In this document: positions 44,087-52,668 of the stretch, piece after piece
Layout of the letters: the number at the start of each line of letters is the position of its first letter
Position numbering within the stretch: the stretch's first letter is position 1
Assembly (NCBI RefSeq): GCF_009711345.1
Contig: NZ_SMMA01000054.1
Coordinates: forward strand, 44,810 to 108,809
DNA: 64,000 bases
Reading direction: 5' to 3'
From: Pseudovibrio flavus
GTDB lineage: Bacteria > Pseudomonadota > Alphaproteobacteria > Rhizobiales > Stappiaceae
The notes under the pieces: model-generated
Told to the model about the DNA's origin: nothing
Databases searched by the model: none
Seen by the model: only the letters and a program-made list of their open reading frames with translations
Translations under genes and position numbers: made by a program

Positions 44087-44590
44087 TGTTTCCCAAAACT
44101 CCCAGAACAGTCGATGAGCTTCTACCCGTTTATCTTATCTTTATGGCGCAAACCCAGTTGCCTTGATGGCATTTTCAAGGGTGTGGCCAGTGGGGCTTTA
44201 CAGGCTAAAACATCACAGAACAGACAGTGAGAAATCAGCAATTACGCATAGGGATGCGCTCTTCCGTACATTCATGTGGAATTAAAACGACAGAAAATGA
44301 CAAAAACGTGCATTTTTCGGTCATTTTGGAGCGTGAAAGAGGTATTTTTCAGCTTCGCCGCGACATAAATGCTGTTTGCGGTCCTGAAAAAGGAGTTCCA
44401 GAAAGTGGAATTGCTCAACCTTTCTGGGGAAATCTAGCGCGCAAATCGCGTTTCTAGGCAATTTTGCGTGAAAAAAGTTTTCATTCTGGGCGCTTTTTAA
44501 TGATTGGCCGCCCAATTAAAGGGTATTGGGCGGCTTAAGTCGCAAAATCCAGATGAAATGATGAACCACTCTTCTGGTTCAATATATCAC
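44087..44590. other. Intergenic region upstream of dhaK and downstream of the DyP gene
   Basis: These 504 bases hold the presumed dhaK promoter and a strong palindrome at 44507-44534. A short reading frame at 44227 on the plus strand has no recognisable domain. Nothing else is supported. Confidence 0.5.
44507..44534. repeat. Perfect palindrome downstream of the DyP gene
   Basis: GCCGCCCAAT (44507-44516) and ATTGGGCGGC (44525-44534) form 10-bp arms with an 8-base loop, 56 bases past the DyP stop. No long T run follows on either strand, so it may be a weak terminator or an mRNA-stabilising hairpin. Confidence 0.5.
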
Positions 44591-45469
44591 TTAGGCAGCC
44601 TTAAGATTCAGTCTGCCCTCGGAAGTCACAGGTGGGCACCAGTAGTAGGCACCAGTGATAGGGCGGGAGAAACGGAACAACCCGTCAACGATGCCGTCAT
44701 CCAGTCCGAGCATGCGCTTCATCTGAACTTCAAACGGCCAAAGCGATGCGCCGTAGGCAACAAACATGAGGCCCTTGCCATCGTCATCCATAAACGGCAT
44801 GGAACGACGAACAACGAAGGCTGGCTTTTCGAAGCTGTTCTGGCCCGTGCGTTTTACGTGGGAAGAGATAGGGCTTTCTGGAAACTCGTAGTTATCTTCC
44901 AATCGGCGACCAATGACGTCGTCGCGTTCTGGTACCGGCAGGCTGTTGAAGTACTCCAGATCATGGATCCACTTTTGTACTGCAACCAAACTGCCGCCGC
45001 GCTGGTTCGCTGAACCTTCAGCAACAATTGCCGCTTCAACGGCTTCTTCGCCAATCGGGTTTTCTGTACCGTCTTCGTAGCCAGAAAGGTCTCGGCCACC
45101 TTTATATAGGAAGGCATCTGTCGCGTTTAGCAAAACAAACGCTTCGCTGAGTTCGCCAGTGACAGTTTTGGAGCGTGTTTCAACTTCTTCACGGTCAGCG
45201 CCGCGTACCCAAACCCATAGCTCATCTTGGGTTTCTGGGGCTTCAACACCGCGCACACCAGTAAGGGTGGTGAACGGCTTAAGACCGAGGGACTCAGCTT
45301 TTTCTCCGAGCAGGGCAGGGCCTACGCCAATAACGATGGTTTCGTTAACGTAAAGTGATGAGAGAACCTCAAGAGCCTGCTCATTTGAGCACCCTTCTTG
45401 CAAACCAAAATGCAAGTAGCAGGCAAAGAGAGGCAAATCGGCCAAAATGCCGGTTTGGTAGTTATTCAT
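44591..45469 (-). CDS. Dyp-type heme peroxidase
   Basis: This 292-residue protein has the DyP features GRDLSGYEDGTENP near residue 133 (the GxxDG-type motif with the distal Asp), GSLVAVQKWIHDLEYFNSL and ISSHVKRTG, where the His is the likely proximal heme ligand. MRRSMPF-like VVRRSMPF and LMFVAYGASL follow. No signal peptide is seen, so a cytoplasmic YfeX-like enzyme is likely. Such enzymes use hydrogen peroxide to oxidise dyes, porphyrins and other aromatics. Start at 45469 (AAGGG upstream) is preferred to 45490. A leader with two stem-loops lies 37-78 bases upstream. Confidence 0.9.
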   Translation of the reverse strand: MNNYQTGILADLPLFACYLHFGLQEGCSNEQALEVLSSLYVNETIVIGVGPALLGEKAESLGLKPFTTLTGVRGVEAPETQDELWVWVRGADREEVETRSKTVTGELSEAFVLLNATDAFLYKGGRDLSGYEDGTENPIGEEAVEAAIVAEGSANQRGGSLVAVQKWIHDLEYFNSLPVPERDDVIGRRLEDNYEFPESPISSHVKRTGQNSFEKPAFVVRRSMPFMDDDGKGLMFVAYGASLWPFEVQMKRMLGLDDGIVDGLFRFSRPITGAYYWCPPVTSEGRLNLKAA

Positions 45470-46013
45470 ATACAGTGACCCTTGCAGCATAGATCTTATT
45501 AAGTGGGAGCTACCCCAGCTCCGTGTTCCTGCATCAAGTAATGCAGGCTTACATTTGATGGGTGCAGATTATTGCTTCTTGGTGTGATTGCGAGATTAGT
45601 TAAAGTCCCTATTCGGGTCTTTGGTAATTATCTTTTAAATTCATATAGTTCTAAGATATCGTCACTTTAATAACATATTCCGCAGGGTGATTTGGACCAT
45701 GCGCCAGATGGTTCCGGCATGGCCCGATAGCGTGGATGTCACGCCTGCCGCCAGACTCTGATTCTGTCGTTAATCCCCAGTAGAAAGACGCTTCACAGAA
45801 AGAACCCTTAGTCGCAAATGATGCATTATTATGCAGTGTGATTGATTATTAATCGGGCACTGCCTGCGGAACATTCAACCAAATACGCACAAATACTTCC
45901 CTATCGTTATTAGACTTTCATTTAAGAAAATCTCATTTAAAGAAGCCGCTTCAACAGCGCATCGCTAGTCGATTACTTGTGATCCGCACCAAAAAGAGAA
46001 CTTAAAAACCAAT
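45470..46013. other. Divergent intergenic region between DyP and ABC transporter genes
   Basis: These 544 bases hold promoters for both neighbours. Two adjacent stem-loops are visible near the DyP side (listed separately); the remainder, rich in A and T toward the transporter gene, shows no ORF or clear operator. Confidence 0.5.
45506..45547 (-). promoter_or_regulatory. Tandem stem-loops in the DyP gene leader
   Basis: GGAGCT/AGCTCC (45506-45511, 45517-45522) and CCTGCAT/ATGCAGG (45528-45534, 45541-45547) form two hairpins 5 bases apart, starting 36 bases upstream of the DyP start codon. Confidence 0.4.
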
Positions 46014-47042
46014 ATGGCGAAGAAGATAGTTAAGCTGGGCACCATCGCTGCCCTGAGCCTCGTTGCGTCTGCTGGAGCTTCCCTAGCGACCGATTTGAAA
46101 ATCTCCGTATGGGGCGGTGGTTACGCCGAAAAATTCGAGAAGCATATTGTTCAGCCTTTCGAAGAGGAAACCGGCATTTCCATTACACTCGACGGCGGTC
46201 GCAGCACCGAACGTCTTTCCAAGCTGATCGCAACACGCGGTCGTGGCGCGGATCTTATGATCATCTCCGATTTCCAGATGTTTGAAGCGTCCAAGCGTGG
46301 CCTGCTTCAGCCTGTAGATCGCGCAAACATCCCGAACATCGATCGCCTCTATGACTTCGCTCAGGACCCGATCGGCGGCGGCATGTGCCCGGCCTTTACC
46401 GTTGTTGCAGCTGGCATTGCTTACAACAAAGACCACTACGAGACCGCTCCTACAAGCTGGGGCCAGCTCCTCGATGGTTCTTCCAAAGCGAAGTCCGGTT
46501 ATCCTGACATTGCACTTTCCTACGGCATCCCGTCTTTGATCCTGTTCTCCGAAATGAACGGTGGTTCTATCGACGATCTTGCTCCTGGCATCAAAGCTAT
46601 TCAGGAAGCAAAAGACGATCTGCATTTCTTTGGCGGTCGTGACGTTCTGGAAAGCATCAACATGGGCGATGTTTCCATCGCTCCGCACCTGAACATCTTC
46701 GTGAAGAAAGATCCTGAAGCAACAATCCAGTTCACTTGGCCTGAAGAAGGCGCACTGGGTCTGCGTAACATGATCTGTGTAGTTAAGGGTTCTAAGGAAG
46801 CAGAAGCTGCCGAGAAGTTCATCAACTACTTCATCTCCGCTGATGTGCAGGCAAAGTGGCTTGAAGTTTCCGGTGACGAGCCAGTCAACAAAGACGTTGA
46901 TATGAGCAAGGCTGATGAGCTGCCGCTGAACCTTCTGGGTAAAGAAGCGCTCGAAAAAGCTAACTTCTGGCCAATCGACAAGATCATCGCCAAAAAGCCT
47001 GAATGGGTTTCCATGTGGCAGGAAGAAGTGATCGCAAACTAA
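46014..47042 (+). CDS. ABC transporter periplasmic binding protein (PotD/spermidine-putrescine type)
   Basis: This 342-residue precursor has a signal peptide (KKIVKLGTIAALSLVASAGASLA) followed by DLKISVWGGGYAEKFEKHIVQPFEEETGI, typical of family 1 binding proteins for polyamines and related compounds. AAGIAYNKDHYETAPTSW and FINYFISADVQAKWLE are also characteristic. It collects substrate in the periplasm for the PotABC-like genes that follow. An adenosine deaminase family gene ends the cluster, so the ligand may be a nucleoside- or amine-like compound rather than a polyamine. A hairpin with T run follows the stop, before the ATPase gene. Confidence 0.88.
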   Translation: MAKKIVKLGTIAALSLVASAGASLATDLKISVWGGGYAEKFEKHIVQPFEEETGISITLDGGRSTERLSKLIATRGRGADLMIISDFQMFEASKRGLLQPVDRANIPNIDRLYDFAQDPIGGGMCPAFTVVAAGIAYNKDHYETAPTSWGQLLDGSSKAKSGYPDIALSYGIPSLILFSEMNGGSIDDLAPGIKAIQEAKDDLHFFGGRDVLESINMGDVSIAPHLNIFVKKDPEATIQFTWPEEGALGLRNMICVVKGSKEAEAAEKFINYFISADVQAKWLEVSGDEPVNKDVDMSKADELPLNLLGKEALEKANFWPIDKIIAKKPEWVSMWQEEVIAN

Positions 47043-47072
47043 TAGTGCGATCGAAACATCAATAAAATCAAG

Positions 47073-47106
47073 GAGAACGGCTTGCCAATGCGAACCGTTC
47101 TCTTTT
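47073..47106 (+). terminator. Attenuator-like hairpin between binding-protein and ATPase genes
   Basis: GAGAACGG (47073-47080) pairs with CCGTTCTC (47095-47102), followed by TTTT. Located 30 bases after the binding-protein stop, it could give more binding protein than permease. Confidence 0.6.
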
Positions 47107-47145
47107 GGCTTTTTAGGCCATGTTGAAAGACCCGGATACGGCGCT

Positions 47146-48207
47146 ATGTCTTCTATTGAAATTCAAAACCTGTCCAAGAACTACGGTGAAGTAACCGCAG
47201 TGCGCGATGCATGCTTTGCAGCGGAACAGGGCTCCTTCGTTAGCCTGCTCGGCCCAAGTGGTTGCGGCAAGACCACAACCTTGCGCATGATCGCGGGCTT
47301 TGAGGATATCACAAGCGGCGATATCAAACTGGGCGGCAAGTCCATCAAAGGCACCCCGCCATGGAGACGCAACATCGGTGTTGTGTTCCAGTCTTACGCT
47401 CTATTCCCGTTCATGACTGTTCTTCAGAACATCTGCTACGGTTTGAAAATGCGCGGCGTTCCTAAAAACGAGCAGCTTGCTCGCGCCCGCAAGGTTATGG
47501 AGATCGTTGGTCTTCATGAGATGGAAAACCGCTACCCGCGTCAGCTCTCCGGTGGCCAAAAGCAGCGCGTAGCGCTTGCTCGTTCCATCGTAATCGAACC
47601 AGAGATCCTTTTGCTCGACGAACCGCTTTCCGCACTTGATGCCAAGATGCGTGACGAAATGCGTTTCGAGCTTAAGCGCATCCAGCGTACTTCCGGCGTT
47701 ACTACTATTTTCGTGACACACGATCAGGAGGAAGCGTTTGCCCTTTCCGACAAGATCGTCGTCATGAACAAATCCGTTGTGCGTCAGGTCGGTACGCCTC
47801 GCGAGATCTGGGAAGAGCCGAATTCTGAATTTGTTGCAGGCTTTATCGGCGTAGAAAACCTCTTGCCTTGCCACATCGTTGCTGAAGACGGCCGTGCATT
47901 CGGTCAGTTTGGCTCCCACCGACTTGAAACCGATGCAAAACACATTGGCAAACAGGGTGAGTTCGTTCTCGGTATTCGCTCTACCGATCTCGTCCCGCTT
48001 GCGGACAACGGCCAGTGCGGTCAGAACAACACCATCTGCGGCGAAGTCGTGGGCGAAGTTTATACTGGTGAAGCGAACATCTACCAGATCAGCTCTCCAA
48101 TGAGCGACAAGCCGATCACCGTGAAAACGCGTCGCGATCACCGCCTGTCGGGCAGCGTTTGCCTTGCCGTTGACCCTTCCAAGGTCATGGTTCTGGAGCG
48201 CGGTTGA
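47146..48207 (+). CDS. ABC transporter ATP-binding protein (PotA type)
   Basis: This 353-residue ATPase has Walker A GPSGCGKTTTLRM near residue 38, Q-loop in VVFQSYALFPFMTV, signature QLSGGQKQRVALARS and Walker B ILLLDEPLSALDAKM with the switch His in VTHDQEEAFALSD. A C-terminal TOBE-like domain (about 280-350) follows, as in polyamine importers. It drives uptake by the two permeases encoded next, with the second gene overlapping the end closely. Confidence 0.92.
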   Translation: MSSIEIQNLSKNYGEVTAVRDACFAAEQGSFVSLLGPSGCGKTTTLRMIAGFEDITSGDIKLGGKSIKGTPPWRRNIGVVFQSYALFPFMTVLQNICYGLKMRGVPKNEQLARARKVMEIVGLHEMENRYPRQLSGGQKQRVALARSIVIEPEILLLDEPLSALDAKMRDEMRFELKRIQRTSGVTTIFVTHDQEEAFALSDKIVVMNKSVVRQVGTPREIWEEPNSEFVAGFIGVENLLPCHIVAEDGRAFGQFGSHRLETDAKHIGKQGEFVLGIRSTDLVPLADNGQCGQNNTICGEVVGEVYTGEANIYQISSPMSDKPITVKTRRDHRLSGSVCLAVDPSKVMVLERG

Positions 48208-48209
48208 TT

Positions 48210-49058
48210 ATGGCTTCTGAACGCTCTTTCTTTACGAACGGATACGCGCTTTCCAGTCCGGCCTTCACATTGGTTGGTCTGATTGCGCTGGTTCCGGTGT
48301 TACAGCTGTTTGCTTCGGCTTTTTGGTCTTTCACGACTGAAAGCTACACCCTCGCAAACTTCACCGCGCTGCTAGACAGTAAAATGGCTACGCAGGCATT
48401 CTGGCGCTCTATTCGCGTATCGCTTTGTGTAACTGTTGTAACTGTTCTGCTTGGCTATCCGCTTGCCATGGGTCTTTTGCGCGCTGGTAGCCGTATGCAG
48501 TCCTTGCTGCTAACGCTGCTTGTGTTTCCGCTGATGGTCTCTGTGGTGGTTCGCGCCTATGGCTGGCTTGTTGTACTCTCCCCATCGGGTGTGCTTAACA
48601 AGCTGCTGCTGAATCTCGGCATCATCAGTGAGCCTCTGTCGCTCATTCACAACGAGGCTGCGGTTATTATCGGTGAGTCACAGTTGCTACTGCCTTACAT
48701 GGTGCTGGCGCTTGTTGCGACCTTGCAAAAGGTTGACCCAAGTCTAGAGGAAGCATCCCTCAGCCTTGGAGCGAACCCGCTGACAACCTTCTTCCGCGTT
48801 ATTGTTCCGATGAGTATTCCCGGTCTTCTGTCCGGTACGTTGATGGTGTTCTCGCTGGCTATCACCGCCTTTGCAACACCGTTGCTTTTGGGTGGTGGCA
48901 GAACCCCGATGATGACCACGCTGGTTTACAGCTTCGCCTTCACCACCTTCGAGTGGGACAAAGCAGCAGCTGTCGGCATTGTTCTGGCGGTACTGGCTCT
49001 CTTCTTCGTCTGCGTACAGCGTTGGGCGGCGAAGGTCGGCCTCAAGTCTTTCGGGTGA
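48210..49058 (+). CDS. ABC transporter permease (PotB type)
   Basis: This 282-residue inner-membrane protein has six helices. The EAA-type motif that contacts the ATPase is EEASLSLGANPLTTFFRVIVPMSIPGLLSG near residue 175. ATG at 48210 lies two bases after the ATPase stop; a TTG six bases earlier is possible. Early sequence SSPAFTLVGLIALVPVLQLFASAF is typical of PotB. It forms the channel with the PotC-like protein that starts 5 bases after its stop. Confidence 0.9.
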   Translation: MASERSFFTNGYALSSPAFTLVGLIALVPVLQLFASAFWSFTTESYTLANFTALLDSKMATQAFWRSIRVSLCVTVVTVLLGYPLAMGLLRAGSRMQSLLLTLLVFPLMVSVVVRAYGWLVVLSPSGVLNKLLLNLGIISEPLSLIHNEAAVIIGESQLLLPYMVLALVATLQKVDPSLEEASLSLGANPLTTFFRVIVPMSIPGLLSGTLMVFSLAITAFATPLLLGGGRTPMMTTLVYSFAFTTFEWDKAAAVGIVLAVLALFFVCVQRWAAKVGLKSFG

Positions 49059-49063
49059 TTGGT

Positions 49064-49894
49064 ATGTCTCAAGCAAATAACTATGCCGCCGAACGCATGA
49101 TGTGGTCCGCAAGCCGCGGCCTGCTGTACCTCACCATTCTGGCTGGCTACATCTTCCTTCTGGCACCGATCTTCATCGTGGTGGTGGCTTCGTTCACAAA
49201 CGATAACTACCTGCTGTTTCCGCCAAAGGAATTCTCGCTGCATTGGTACTATGAGGTTTTCTCGCTCTCATGGTTCCGCTCTGCGCTGCTTAGCTCGCTG
49301 GTGATTTCGGTAATCTCTACAACCATCTCTGCTGCGATTGGCATCTTTGTCGCTCGCGCACTGGCGCGCATTCCGTTCCGTGGTAAAGCTCTGGTGGAAC
49401 TGGTTGTCTTGTCTCCGTTGCTGCTGCCAAGTGTGGTTCTGGGCTTTGCGCTCTTCAACTTCGCGGTCTACTTCGCGATTGAGAACAACAACTTCATCAA
49501 CCTCGTTGCTGGCCACGTACTGATCACCATTCCATTCGTGGTGCGTTCTGTGTGGGCGGCAATGGCAGGGGCGGATGTCTCTCTTGAAGAAGCAAGCATG
49601 AGCCTTGGCGCAACGCCTGCACAGGCGTTCCGTGATGTGGTTCTGCCGATGGCGCGCCCGGGCATCATCGCTGGCTGTATTCTTGCGTTCACCTATTCGT
49701 TCAACGATGTGACTCTGTCGATCTTCCTCGCGGGCTCCAATACCACAACCCTGCCGGTACAGATGATGTCTCACATTGAGACTTCTGGCGATCCGTCTCC
49801 GGCGGCGATCTCTTCGCTGATGGTTGGTTTGACCATGATCTTCTTCGTGATCATCGCCAAAACCGTAGGCTTGAAAATCTTTACGGACCGATAA
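49064..49894 (+). CDS. ABC transporter permease (PotC type)
   Basis: The gene encodes 276 residues with six membrane helices. The coupling motif is EEASMSLGATPAQAFRDVVLPMARPGIIAG near residue 175. LTILAGYIFLLAPIFIVVVASF at the N-terminus and SFNDVTLSIFLAGSNTTTLPVQM are typical of PotC proteins. The start at 49064 is chosen because a longer frame overlaps the PotB gene. Last gene of the transporter operon, followed by a terminator. Confidence 0.9.
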   Translation: MSQANNYAAERMMWSASRGLLYLTILAGYIFLLAPIFIVVVASFTNDNYLLFPPKEFSLHWYYEVFSLSWFRSALLSSLVISVISTTISAAIGIFVARALARIPFRGKALVELVVLSPLLLPSVVLGFALFNFAVYFAIENNNFINLVAGHVLITIPFVVRSVWAAMAGADVSLEEASMSLGATPAQAFRDVVLPMARPGIIAGCILAFTYSFNDVTLSIFLAGSNTTTLPVQMMSHIETSGDPSPAAISSLMVGLTMIFFVIIAKTVGLKIFTDR

Positions 49895-49900
49895 GTTCAA

Positions 49901-49923
49901 GGGGCGCTGTGGTGCCCCTTTTT
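49901..49923 (+). terminator. Rho-independent terminator of the ABC transporter operon
   Basis: GGGGCGC (49901-49907) and GTGCCCC (49912-49918) form a stem followed by TTTTT. It lies 7 bases after the last permease gene and 33 bases before the adenosine deaminase gene. Confidence 0.75.
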
Positions 49924-49955
49924 CCTTAACCCTGTTTGTTTGAGAAGACCGAGTT

Positions 49956-50999
49956 ATGTCTGATCTATTTTTCAATAAGTTTCCTAAAGCGGAACTGCAC
50001 TGCCATCTCTACGGAACCATTCGTGAAGAAACGCTGGCCGACTTCGTCCGTGCTTCTGGCGAGCCTCTGCCTGTTAGCGAAGTGCCAGATTACTATGTTC
50101 GCGGTGATAAGCCGAAGGGCGTGCTACACATCTTCCGCATGATGGAAGAGCACATTCTAGGCAACACAGATCGTCTCTACCGCTTGACCTATGAATGCCT
50201 TGAAGATGAAGCGCGTGAAGGTGTTCGTTACATCGAGCTGTTTTGGAACTACACCGAAACCGGCCGCTTCTCTGGCCAGAGCTATGCGACCTTGCAGAGC
50301 GCAATTCTTGCCGCAATGCGCGATGCTGAGAAAGATCTCGGCATTGTCTCCCGTCTGATCCCGGCGGTTGACCGTGAGCGTTCTGAAGAAGCTGCAGCAG
50401 AACTGGTTGAGCTCGCTATCCAGCACCGTACCGACGAAGTTGTTGGCATTGGTATCGATTATCGTGAGAACGACCATCCGCCAGAAAACTTCTGGAAGGC
50501 CTATCAGTTGGCTCGCCGCGCTGGTCTTAAAACCACCGCGCACGCTGGCGAATTTGGCTGCCACCACCGCAATGTTGAAACCGCAATTGACCTGCTGAAG
50601 GTTGATCGTATCGACCATGGTTACACCGTGCTGGATTGCCCTGAGCTCACCAAGCGCTGCGCAGATATGGGTATGGTCTTTACCGTGGTGCCGACCAATT
50701 CTTACTACCTGCGTACTTTGAAGCCGGAAGAATGGGCGCAAAAGCATCCGATCCGCTTCATGAAAGACGCTGGTATCAAGATCCATCCGAACACTGACGA
50801 TCCAACCTTCCATAACGTGACACCAGCGTTGGCGTGGAAGATGATGGTCCGTGACTTTGGCTACTCCATTGATGATCTTCGCGAATTCACGCTGAACGGC
50901 CTTGATGGCGCGTTCATTGACGACGTAACCCGTCGTCAATGGAAGCGTGAGTGGATTGCTGAGTTCGATGCACTTCGTGCCGAACACGTAAAAGACTAA
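49956..50999 (+). CDS. Adenosine deaminase family protein
   Basis: This 347-residue metal-dependent amidohydrolase has zinc-binding His15 and His17 in KAELHCHLYGT, the catalytic HAGEFG near residue 197, VDRIDHGYTV and HPNTDDPTFHN near 272, the full set of adenosine deaminase motifs. It would deaminate adenosine or a related 6-aminopurine compound. It directly follows a polyamine-type ABC transporter operon but behind a terminator, so partial read-through or a separate promoter is possible. The exact substrate may be a modified nucleoside; sequence alone cannot tell. Confidence 0.88.
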   Translation: MSDLFFNKFPKAELHCHLYGTIREETLADFVRASGEPLPVSEVPDYYVRGDKPKGVLHIFRMMEEHILGNTDRLYRLTYECLEDEAREGVRYIELFWNYTETGRFSGQSYATLQSAILAAMRDAEKDLGIVSRLIPAVDRERSEEAAAELVELAIQHRTDEVVGIGIDYRENDHPPENFWKAYQLARRAGLKTTAHAGEFGCHHRNVETAIDLLKVDRIDHGYTVLDCPELTKRCADMGMVFTVVPTNSYYLRTLKPEEWAQKHPIRFMKDAGIKIHPNTDDPTFHNVTPALAWKMMVRDFGYSIDDLREFTLNGLDGAFIDDVTRRQWKREWIAEFDALRAEHVKD

Positions 51000-51341
51000 A
51001 GCTAGTTTGCAGACGGTTTTTCAAGGGCCTGCGGTTTCCGCAGGCCCTTTTTTATGGGCAGGCCTAGTGGTTCAAAATGTGAGGAATAAGCTCGTTTCCT
51101 CGCTATGATTATTCTAGGGGAAGTTGGGTTTTAAGCGATGCATTCCAAGCTGAATTTCTACAAGCTTGAGATTTTTTGCAATGATCCCACTAGACATGAG
51201 AGCTTTACTTCAATATTAACTGCGCCTCTCCTGCATTATACTTCCTACAGGGAAATACGAAGAGTTTCCGTTTGAGGTTAGGGGCAATGTTATTTGCAGG
51301 TATAACAACTTAAACATAAGCAGCCTCAGCAAGGGAGCGCC
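51000..51341. other. Intergenic region with terminator and promoter of the GntR gene
   Basis: These 342 bases contain the deaminase terminator at 51025-51053 and an imperfect repeat GAGGAA/TTCCTC (51081-51086, 51096-51101). The rest holds the presumed promoter of the GntR gene. No gene is seen. Confidence 0.5.
51025..51053 (+). terminator. Rho-independent terminator of the adenosine deaminase gene
   Basis: Perfect 10-bp arms GGGCCTGCGG and CCGCAGGCCC with a TTT loop are followed by TTTTTT. Confidence 0.85.
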
Positions 51342-52073
51342 ATGTCTGCAAATAATCCTCGTCTGTACCAAGAGATTGGTGAGCAACTGAAACAGCAGAT
51401 TATTGATGGCGTCTTCAAGGTTGGTGAGAAATTACCTCCCGAGAGAACAATTTGTACCGACTACGGCATCAGCCGCACAGTTGTTCGCGAAGCAATTATT
51501 ATGCTGGAGCTTGAAGGCTTGGTATCTGTTCGCAAGGGGTCGGGAATTCATGTCATTTCCGATACGCCAAGAACGTCCAAGGCCGAAGATAATGTGATTG
51601 AGCAGGCTCTGCGGCGCTTAATCTCTGAAATGCAGTTTACCGGACCTTTTGAGATGCTTGAGGCGCGTCAGTACATCGAGTGCCTTACTGTTGAGTTGGC
51701 GGCCAGCAAGATAACGGATGAAGATCTTGGGAAGCTCGCTTCTATTCAAAGTAGAGCTAAGGCGGAAGATCGGGCTCGCGACTCTGATTGGGATAAGGAT
51801 TTCCATATTCAGATCGCTAGGTCTACGGGCAATTCGGTTATCGCGCTGCTTGTTGAGATGATGTGGCATGGTCGCGCTAAAAATCCGCTATGGACCAGTC
51901 TGCACAAGCATATCGATGAGAATGATTTGAATAGCTGGTGTGCCGAGCATCAAGCGATCATGGATGCGCTTGCGGTGCATGATCCCAAAAAGGCCCAGTA
52001 CGCTATGTGGTCCCACTTGGAGAGTACCAAAAAGACGCTTTATTCAGCTTCTTCCGCTGTGAAGGAGGAGTGA
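51342..52073 (+). CDS. GntR-family regulator of hexuronate use (UxuR/ExuR-like)
   Basis: The gene encodes 243 residues. N-terminal winged helix (about 8-75): YQEIGEQLKQQIIDGVFKVGEKLPPERTI and YGISRTVVREAIIMLELEGLVSVRKGSGIHV, typical of the FadR subfamily. C-terminal FCD ligand domain (about 95-230) with the metal-binding FHIQIARSTGNSV and the His of HQAIMDAL. The gene precedes DctPQM and uxaABC on the same strand but has its own terminator, so it is a separate unit. UxuR/ExuR regulators respond to fructuronate, tagaturonate or hexuronates, and the half-sites upstream of dctP fit. Confidence 0.88.
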   Translation: MSANNPRLYQEIGEQLKQQIIDGVFKVGEKLPPERTICTDYGISRTVVREAIIMLELEGLVSVRKGSGIHVISDTPRTSKAEDNVIEQALRRLISEMQFTGPFEMLEARQYIECLTVELAASKITDEDLGKLASIQSRAKAEDRARDSDWDKDFHIQIARSTGNSVIALLVEMMWHGRAKNPLWTSLHKHIDENDLNSWCAEHQAIMDALAVHDPKKAQYAMWSHLESTKKTLYSASSAVKEE

Positions 52074-52668
52074 GCTTTTCTCACTGAGTTTGACAATTAA
52101 CCCGCCTCTGGCGGGTTTTTTATTTTCGCCTACACCTATACGCGAGTTGTCAGACACCTTTTTCGGTGCTGGCAAAATGTATAATACCAATTCCAACCTA
52201 TAATACCAATTTTCCAAGAAACAAGACGCCGCACGGGTGTTTATACCTATGTGCGTTTTGTCGCGCCATCCGTTGTAGTGAAATCATGTCTGAATCAAGA
52301 AATAGAGTCTATCCTGTTATACAAGATAGTATTTATTTAGTTCATGTGGAAATAAATGTCATGCAACTTCTATATTATTACATATAAATAAGATGAGGTA
52401 TTGTTGGCTAGGCTTCAATATTGAAGAAAAATCTAGAATAAGTTCAAACAACATTGATTGTCTATAAATATTGCTCGTGAATGTGGCAAATAATGGCGAC
52501 CTGCCACATTTTGGCAAAGATATATCGCGGCACTCTGCGAGACTAGCATGGTAGAAGGCTACGTCATTTTCCCAATTGCTGCATGTGAAATTGGTATGAC
52601 AAAAGAGACCCGAGCACGGATACGAAGAAAAAGTTCTTATACCGATTTTCTAATAGGAGGCACTCGGT
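52074..52668. promoter_or_regulatory. Control region of the hexuronate operon
   Basis: The region of 595 bases starts with the GntR gene's terminator (52101-52115) and is strongly AT-rich further on. It carries TATAATACCAATT twice as a direct repeat (52180-52192, 52199-52211) and AAATTGGTAT once in inverse sense (52588-52597). AATTGGTAT/ATACCAATT are the half-sites of the E. coli UxuR/ExuR palindrome. AGGAGG precedes the ATG at 52669. Confidence 0.55.
52101..52121 (+). terminator. Rho-independent terminator of the GntR gene
   Basis: CCCGCC and GGCGGG with a TCT loop (52101-52115) are followed by TTTTTT, 28 bases after the stop. Confidence 0.8.

Noticed and set aside
44227..44457. A 76-codon plus-strand frame in the dhaK upstream region
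   Set aside because: It has no recognisable domain and no supporting context.
52166..52387. A 73-codon frame in the hexuronate control region
   Set aside because: It overlaps the UxuR-like half-sites, is AT-rich and lacks a ribosome site or domain.
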